Positions 42,883 through 47,611 of a stretch of 47,611 nucleotides of DNA are shown piece by piece. The notes under the pieces were generated by a model that ran no database searches, was not told where the DNA came from, and was given only the letters and a program-made list of their open reading frames with translations. The position numbers were made by a program, and so were the translations under genes. This DNA is from Pseudonocardia sp. CNS-004 (GTDB taxonomy: Bacteria > Actinomycetota > Actinomycetes > Mycobacteriales > Pseudonocardiaceae): assembly GCA_001942185.1 (NCBI GenBank), contig MKJV01000117.1:1-47611 (forward strand), given 5' to 3'. Within the stretch, counting starts at the first letter, position 1; each line of letters opens with the position of its first letter.

Positions 42883-44355
42883 GTGACCCGCAGCTACACC
42901 ATCCGCACCTACGGGTGTCAGATGAACGTGCACGACTCGGAGCGGATGGCCGGACTGCTCGAGGCGGCGGGCTACGAGCGGTCGGCCACCGACGAGGCCG
43001 ACGTCGTCGTGTTCAACACCTGCGCCGTGCGGGAGAACGCCGACAACCGGCTGTACGGCAACCTCGGCCACCTCCGTCCGGTCAAGGACGGGCGCCCCGG
43101 CATGCAGATCGCCGTGGGCGGCTGCCTCGCGCAGAAGGACCGCGACACGATCGTGCGCAAGGCCCCGTGGGTCGACGTCGTGTTCGGCACCCACAACGTG
43201 CACGCGCTGCCCGTGCTGCTGGAGCGGGCCCGGCACAACGAGGCCGCCCAGGTGGAGATCGCCGAGTCGCTCGAGGTGTTCCCCTCCACGCTGCCCGCGC
43301 GCCGGGAGTCCGCGTACGCCGGCTGGGTGTCGATCTCCGTCGGGTGCAACAACACGTGCACCTTCTGCATCGTCCCGTCGCTGCGGGGCAAGGAGAAGGA
43401 CCGCCGTCCCGGCGAGATCCTCGCCGAGGTGCAGGCGCTCGCGGCCGACGGCGTGCTCGAGGTGACGCTGCTCGGGCAGAACGTCAACTCCTACGGCGTC
43501 GAGTTCGGCGACCGCGGCGCGTTCGCGAAGCTCCTGCGCGCCTGCGGCGACGTCGACGGGCTGGAGCGGGTCCGCTTCACCTCGCCGCACCCGCGGGACT
43601 TCACCTCCGACGTGATCGCCGCGATGGCCGAGACCCCGAACGTCTGCCCGCAGCTGCACATGCCGCTGCAGTCCGGCTCCGACGACGTGTTGCGCCGCAT
43701 GCGCCGCTCGTACCGCTCCGGGCGGTTCCTCGGGATCCTCGACGAGGTGCGCGCGGCGCTGCCCGACGCGGCGATCTCCACCGACATCATCGTCGGCTTC
43801 CCCGGCGAGACCGAGGAGGACTTCGCGGCCACGCTCGACGTCGTCGAGAAGGCGCGGTTCGCCCAGGCGTTCACGTTCCAGTACTCGCCGCGCCCCGGCA
43901 CCCCCGCGGCCGACCTGCCCGACCAGCTGCCCAAGGCCGTCGTGCAGGAGCGCTACGAGCGGCTCGTCGCGCTGCAGGAGGAGATCTCCTGGCAGCAGAA
44001 CCGCGCCGTCGAGGGCCGGGTCGTCGAGGTGCTGGTCTCCACGGGGGAGGGGCGCAAGGACGGCGCCACCCGCCGGATGAGCGGCCGGGCCCGCGACGGG
44101 CGGCTCGTGCACTTCGCCCCCGGTGAGCGGCCCATCCGGCCCGGTGACGTCGTCGAGGTCACGATCGGCTACGGCGCGCCGCACCACCTGGTGGCCGACG
44201 GTCCGGTGCTGTCCCACCGGCGTACGCGGGCGGGCGACGCCCACGAGTCCGGCACCCGTCCCGGTGGCGCCGCCACCGGGCTCGGCCTGCCGGGCTTCGG
44301 CGCGCCTCCTACCCAGCCCGCGGCGGCCGTGCCCGCCTGCGGGGCGCAGGCGTGA
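42883..44355 (+). CDS. miaB: MiaB tRNA methylthiotransferase
   Basis: Radical-SAM enzyme adding the methylthio group to i6A37 of tRNA. 490 residues, intact, GTG start (VTRSYTIRTYGCQMNVHDSE). The auxiliary 4Fe-4S cluster uses C12, C47 and C81; the SAM cluster is C155, C159 and C162 in SVGCNNTCTFCIVPSLRG. A TRAM domain is near 385-450 (VVEVLVSTGEGRKDG), followed by a Pro/Ala-rich tail. The stop overlaps the ATG of a small membrane protein by 4 nt, an arrangement shared with other actinobacteria. Confidence 0.96.
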   Translation: MTRSYTIRTYGCQMNVHDSERMAGLLEAAGYERSATDEADVVVFNTCAVRENADNRLYGNLGHLRPVKDGRPGMQIAVGGCLAQKDRDTIVRKAPWVDVVFGTHNVHALPVLLERARHNEAAQVEIAESLEVFPSTLPARRESAYAGWVSISVGCNNTCTFCIVPSLRGKEKDRRPGEILAEVQALAADGVLEVTLLGQNVNSYGVEFGDRGAFAKLLRACGDVDGLERVRFTSPHPRDFTSDVIAAMAETPNVCPQLHMPLQSGSDDVLRRMRRSYRSGRFLGILDEVRAALPDAAISTDIIVGFPGETEEDFAATLDVVEKARFAQAFTFQYSPRPGTPAADLPDQLPKAVVQERYERLVALQEEISWQQNRAVEGRVVEVLVSTGEGRKDGATRRMSGRARDGRLVHFAPGERPIRPGDVVEVTIGYGAPHHLVADGPVLSHRRTRAGDAHESGTRPGGAATGLGLPGFGAPPTQPAAAVPACGAQA

Positions 44356-44836
44356 CCGGCGAAGGAGACGAACCCGAGGTGCCCGAGGAACTCGCCGCGC
44401 TCGACGCCGAGCTGCGCCGCGCACAACGGCGCGCGGAACACCGCATCGACCCCGGGGCCGCCCCCGCGCTCGTCGTCTCCGTGGCGATGCTCGTCCTGAT
44501 CGGCGCGTTGATGCTGCCGTGGACCGGCCCGGTGCAGGGCTGGGAGGTGCTCGCGGGCATCGCACCGCTCGGGCTGCTCCCGCCGCTGTTCGCCGGGACT
44601 TCGCTCGGGTTCGGCCTGGTCTGCTCCGCGCTCGCCTCTCGACCCGCTGGTTCGGCCTGGCCTGGCTGGCGGCGGTCGGCTGCGGGTTCTCGGTGGTCAC
44701 CGGGGTGTGGGCGATCTGGTCGCGGCAGGTGGCGGTGCCCCACGGCGGCACCGGTGCGGGCATCGGCCTGGTGCTGGCCGTGGTCGCGGTGCTGGTGCTC
44801 GCCGCGAGCTGGGTGCGCATCGCCACCCACCGCTGA
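44352..44836 (+). CDS. Membrane protein coupled to miaB
   Basis: About 161 residues with an acidic, coiled N-terminus (MTGEGDEPEVPEELAALDAE) and four helices (PALVVSVAMLVLIGALMLPW, LLPPLFAGTSLGFGLVCSAL, FGLAWLAAVGCGFSVVTGVW, IGLVLAVVAVLVLAASWV). One break near 44638 is repaired by one C (CTCGC(C)CTCTCG), giving ALALSTRWFGLAWLA. It corresponds by position and layout to the membrane protein following miaB in mycobacteria (Rv2732c type, from memory). Its stop codon is the first three bases of a 62-bp palindrome. Confidence 0.8.
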
Positions 44837-44895
44837 TTGCCGGATTGGTGCGCGGGCGGCTGCATGCGGTCGGTGGTGCACTCAGGTGGTGATCA
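44834..44895. repeat. 62-bp TGATC palindrome, family B, copy 3
   Basis: Starts at the stop codon of the miaB-coupled gene (TGATTGCCGGATTGGTGCG) and ends GGTGGTGATCA. GCATGC is exactly at the centre. First base change in the end motif (TGATT). Confidence 0.82.
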
Positions 44896-44934
44896 GCGGC
44901 TCCCGTGGCAGGCCCGAGCCGCGACCCGTGGAGG

Positions 44935-44996
44935 TGATCATCGATCCGGTGCGTGGGCGGCCGGATGTGGCCGGGGAGGCGCCAGCGCGACGATCA
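44935..44996. repeat. 62-bp TGATC palindrome, family B, copy 4
   Basis: TGATCATCGATCCGGTGCG to GCGACGATCA, with the B-family core CGGCC-GGATGT-GGCCG. Start-to-start distances are 101 bp to copy 3 and 91 bp to the next. Confidence 0.87.
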
Positions 44997-45025
44997 TGCT
45001 CGGCGGCGCCCGGGAGCGACGGCCA

Positions 45026-45087
45026 TGATCGTCGCCTCGGCCCCGTAGCGGTCACATGTGACCGCGCCGGCACCTACCGGGTGATCA
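45026..45087. repeat. 62-bp TGATC palindrome, divergent core
   Basis: TGATCGTCGCC to CCGGGTGATCA, with an 18-bp perfect centred palindrome GCGGTCACATGTGACCGC that shares no sequence with the cores of families A and B. Its right end supplies the TGA stop of the DUF559 gene on the minus strand. Confidence 0.87.
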
Positions 45088-45971
45088 TGCTGTGGCTGCT
45101 GCCGTGAGGAGCGCGGCGCGTATCTGTGCGAGGACGTAGCCGGGTCGGTTGGTCAGGTCGTGCCAGGTGAAGCGCAGGACGGTCCAGCCGGCTCGGACGA
45201 GCGCGTTCCCCTTGTGGCGATCGGCCCGGAAGCGCTGCACGTCGGTGTGCCAGGCCCAGCTGTCGATCTCGACCGCGAGCCGGATGTCGGGGAAGGCGAT
45301 GTCGATCTTCCACTGCTCGAAGGGCGCACCCGCAGTCCAGCCGGTGATCCCGGCGTCGCGCAGGAGCTTGATCAGGATCCGTTCCGCCGCCGAGTCGGCG
45401 CGGTCGGCCGCGGCGGTGAGGAGCGCAGCGACGCGAGCGAAGCCACGAGCGCCCATGTTGCGGCAGTAGGCCAGGTACACCTCGCGGAACGGGACGTACT
45501 TCTGGAGCGCACGGTCCAGGAACACCGAGCCGTCCGGCACCTCGATGGCGGTCTCCAACGCCGTCAGCGCCCGGCTCGTGAGGCGCAGCCCGTGGACGCG
45601 GGTCACGTCGGCAGGGTCCAGATCGCGACGCGAACGGTGACGCCCGGATAGCCACGGATGCCGAGGTGGCGCGGCACGGTGACCACCACCTCGGCCGGTG
45701 CCGCGTCCACCATCCCGTACCACCACGCTGCGGCCGGCCCGGACACCGCGGCGGCCTCCCCGGCCCACAGCCCGGCCGCGCGGACGCGGGCACGGTCCCC
45801 GTACCGATGTCCGCCGGCCAGGTACACCCGGGGCGCCACCCGGTTCCAGCCGTCGTCCCGGGCACGTCTTCGCAGCGTTCTGCCCGCGAGCCCGTGCTGC
45901 TCGGCCTGCGTGCAGGTGACCAGGCCGTCCTGGAGCTGGAGGAGGACGAGCAGCGTGGGGTGTGTGGTCAT
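45085..45971 (-). CDS. AbiEi-like N-terminus with C-terminal DUF559 nuclease-like domain
   Basis: About 295 residues from ATG (MTTHPTLLVLLQLQDGLVTC). The N-terminal 70 residues resemble the AbiEi/type IV antitoxin winged helix (CTQAEQHGLAGRTLRRRARD, then VAPRVYLAGG). The C-terminal 110 are a DUF559/Vsr-like domain with KIDIAFPDIRLAVEIDSWAW, then DRHKGNALVRAGWTVLRFTW, a PD-(D/E)xK-type pattern (D, E, D). The frame breaks near 45622 and is restored by one base (TVRRRDLDPADVTRVHGL). Relatives are frequent in actinobacteria and often annotated as antitoxins or endonucleases without proof. No toxin partner is next to it. Three 62-bp palindromes lie on each side. Confidence 0.82.
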
Positions 45972-45977
45972 ACCCGC

Positions 45978-45983
45978 AGCGTT
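45978..45983 (-). promoter_or_regulatory. -10-like box of the DUF559 gene
   Basis: AACGCT on the minus strand is 6 nt before the ATG at 45971, matching the leaderless spacing seen elsewhere here; the box is a weaker match. Confidence 0.35.
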
Positions 45984-46030
45984 GCGCGCGGGCCGGCTCC
46001 CTGTGGCCGAATCGCGGAAAGACGCCGCCA

Positions 46031-46092
46031 TGATCATCGGAAGATTGCATGGGAGGCCGAATGCGGCCGGGGGCGCGCCGGGCCGGTGATCT
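46031..46092. repeat. 62-bp TGATC palindrome, family B, copy 5
   Basis: TGATCATCGGAAGATTGCATG to GGTGATCT, with centred stem GGCCG-AATG-CGGCC. The outer arms are the most decayed of the B copies. Confidence 0.82.
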
Positions 46093-46110
46093 CCAGGTGC
46101 AGGGCACGCG

Positions 46111-46172
46111 TGATCGACCGGTCGGTGCACGGGCGGCCGCATCCGGCCGGTGGCGCACCGAGGTGGTGATCA
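46111..46172. repeat. 62-bp TGATC palindrome, family B, copy 6
   Basis: TGATCGACCGGTCGGTGCAC to GAGGTGGTGATCA, with core CGGCCG-CATC-CGGCCG. Start-to-start distance from copy 5 is 80 bp and to copy 7 is 102 bp. Confidence 0.86.
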
Positions 46173-46212
46173 CGGGCAGCCGGGCCGGGCCCGAGCCGGC
46201 AGCCCCACGGCA

Positions 46213-46274
46213 TGATCGGCGATCCGGTGCGTGGGCGGCCAGATGTGGCCGCCCACGCACCGAACGGGTGATCA
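46213..46274. repeat. 62-bp TGATC palindrome, family B, copy 7 (best stem)
   Basis: Contains a perfect 16-bp stem, GGTGCGTGGGCGGCCA (46226-46241) with TGGCCGCCCACGCACC (46246-46261), around the tetraloop GATG and exactly centred. It lies 5 bp past the stop of the DUF349 gene and may also serve as its terminator. Confidence 0.92.
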
Positions 46275-46279
46275 TCGGG

Positions 46280-47611
46280 TCAGCGGTGCTGGACCGCCTG
46301 CTCCGCCGTGGCCAGCCACTCGCGCACTGGTCGGCCTGGCTCTCGGCCTGCTGGGCGCGGCGGGCGTCGCCCGCGGCCCGCGCCTTCTCGGCCTGGGCCT
46401 CGAACTGGGCCACCCGCTCGCGGAACTGGGCCACGCGCGCCTCGGCCTCCGGGTCGGTGCGGCGCCACTGGAGGTCGGCCGCCTCGCGCACCCTCTCCTC
46501 CACGGCGCGCAGGCGCGCCTCGAGCGGGCGGATCTCGTCACGCGGGACCTTGCCGATCTCCTCCCACCGCTCCTGGATGGAGCGCAGGGCCGCGCGTGCG
46601 GCGGTCGGATCCGAGGTGTCTATCTTCTCGGCCTCCGTGAGGAGGGCCTTCTTGGCGTCGGCGTTGGCCGCGAACTCGGCGTCGCGCTCCGCGAACGTGC
46701 CGGACCGCCGGGCGAAGAAGGCGTCCTGGGCGGTGCGGAAGCGCTGCCACAGCGCGTCGTCGGCGTCCTTCTGCGCGCGCCCGGTGGCCTTCCACTCGGC
46801 CATCAGGTCGCGGAAGCGGGCCGCCGTCGGCCCCCAGTCCTCCGAGTCGGACAGCGCCTCCGCCTCGAGCGTCAGCTCCTCCTTGCGCGCTTGGCCGCCG
46901 CACGCTGGCGGTCGAGGTCGGCGAAGTGGGAGCCGCGGCGCCGGTTGAACGCCTCGCGCGCTTGGAGAACCGCTTCCACAGCAGCTCGTCGGTCTTGCGG
47001 TCGATACCCCGGATGGTGCGCCACTCGTCGAGGATCGACTTGAACCGGTCGCCCGCCTGCTTCCACTGCGTGGCCTCGGCGGCGAGCGTCTCGGCCTCGG
47101 CGGCGAGCTCCTCCTTGCGCGCGACGGCAGCGTTGCGCTGCGCGTCCCGCGCAGAACGGGCCGCGCCCACGGCGGCCTCGGCCTCGGCCACCAGCTCGTC
47201 GAGGCGGGTGCGCAGACCCACCAGATCGCCGACGACGGTGGCCTCGTCGAGGCGTCGCGGATGGTCTTCGCGCTGCTCAACGTGTGCTTGGGGTCGGCGC
47301 CGCCCGCCGCGAGGCGGGTGGCGAGCAGCTCCACCTCGGTGAGGACGTCGTCGAACCGGCGGGCGAAGTGGGCGAGGCCCTCCTCCGGTGCGCCCGCCTG
47401 CCACGAGCCGACGACCCGTTCGCCGTCGGCGGTGCGGACGTAGATGGTGCCCTCGGCGTCCACCCGGCCCCAGCGGCCGGGGTCGCTGCTCGCCTGGGCG
47501 ACGCTGACGTGCGGCACCGGCTCGACGGCCGGTGCAAGCACCGGCTCGGGACGGCTCGCGGGTGGTGGCGGGGCGGGCCGGCGGCGCCGGGCGGCGGCGG
47601 CGGCGCGGGGC
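46280..47611 (-). CDS. DUF349-repeat protein, N-terminus beyond window
   Basis: Alpha-helical protein built of DUF349 repeats, about 445 codons visible; the start is past the right edge. Repeat units include WKQAGDRFKSILDEWRTIRG, ELLWKRFSKAREAFNRRRGS, FADLDRQRAAAKRA and WGPTAARFRDLMAEWKATGR with DALWQRFRTAQDAFFARR. The tail is charged coiled coil ending REWLATAEQAVQHR. Breaks near 47250, 46962, 46895 and 46310 each shift the frame once. In mycobacteria a DUF349-type protein (Rv2731 type, from memory) converges on the miaB operon as here. Function unknown. Confidence 0.85.

Noticed and set aside
4059..46274. CRISPR array interpretation of the regularly spaced repeats
   Set aside because: The repeats are 62-bp palindromes in groups of two or three with short gaps of 8-40 bp, not identical direct repeats with unique 30-40-bp spacers, and no cas genes are present.
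45085..47541. A single 818-codon minus-strand reading frame joining the DUF349 and DUF559 proteins
   Set aside because: It runs through the palindrome region and mixes real and wrong frames; frameshifts in the DUF349 part bring it back into the frame of the nuclease gene. Each protein has its own clear start or stop (45971, 46280).
1..47611. Insertion sequences, prophage genes, tRNA or rRNA genes
   Set aside because: No transposase, integrase, phage structural protein, tRNA cloverleaf or rRNA segment was recognised on either strand.

Overview
The window is very GC-rich and densely coded on both strands, with GTG starts, 4-nt stop/start overlaps and actinobacterial marker genes: a DUF3046 gene beside recA-recX, a gluABCD-type glutamate importer, and miaB followed by a small membrane protein and a converging DUF349 gene. 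This fits the Actinomycetota, most likely a Pseudonocardiaceae-like organism. The family-level guess is inference from gene content and order only.

Layout, left to right. (1) 1-3971: an Lhr helicase running off the left edge. (2) 4.2-7.9 kb: an EamA exporter and a divergent TetR regulator sharing an operator, an arginase-family enzyme, and an ArsR-SRPBCC regulator with an SRPBCC partner under a two-operator promoter. (3) 8.1-11.8 kb: an internally duplicated membrane protein, an SDR, an MFS exporter and a 41-residue membrane protein. (4) 12.0-18.1 kb: a CaiB-family CoA-transferase, DUF3046, a WYL regulator with a VOC protein, a 1.06-kb repeat-rich gap carrying the recA control region, recA and recX. 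(5) 18.1-28.1 kb: a LysR regulator and two different succinate dehydrogenase operons (CAB order each), separated by a wHTH/membrane-protein pair and an anchored extracellular protein. (6) 28.3-31.2 kb: an uncharacterised thiol-redox cluster: two CxxC proteins, a Tat-exported six-Cys protein and a polytopic membrane protein. (7) 31.3-34.0 kb: a coiled-coil protein, a small acidic protein and an S9 peptidase. (8) 34.0-39.7 kb: glutamate ABC importer and a divergent two-component system. (9) 39.7-42.8 kb: an ABA4-like/membrane-protein pair with its TetR regulator, and an orphan TAXI receptor. (10) 42.9-47.6 kb: miaB, its membrane-protein partner, an AbiEi-like/DUF559 protein, and a DUF349 protein cut by the right edge.

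Two things stand out. First, at least eleven intergenic palindromes are each exactly 62 bp, start with TGATC (once TGATT), end in GATC plus one base (GATCA in eight) and carry a centred inner stem whose sequence changes between copies while staying self-complementary. Two further copies are 64 bp. They occur in small arrays with start-to-start distances near 71, 80, 90 and 101 bp, and three genes stop exactly on the TGA at an element's end. Three flank each side of the DUF559 gene. Second, roughly 35 single-base frameshifts break about half of the genes, including recA twice. Nearly all are repaired by restoring or removing one base, usually in a short C or G run, which points to consensus sequence error rather than gene decay. 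Affected genes are annotated as CDS with the break noted.
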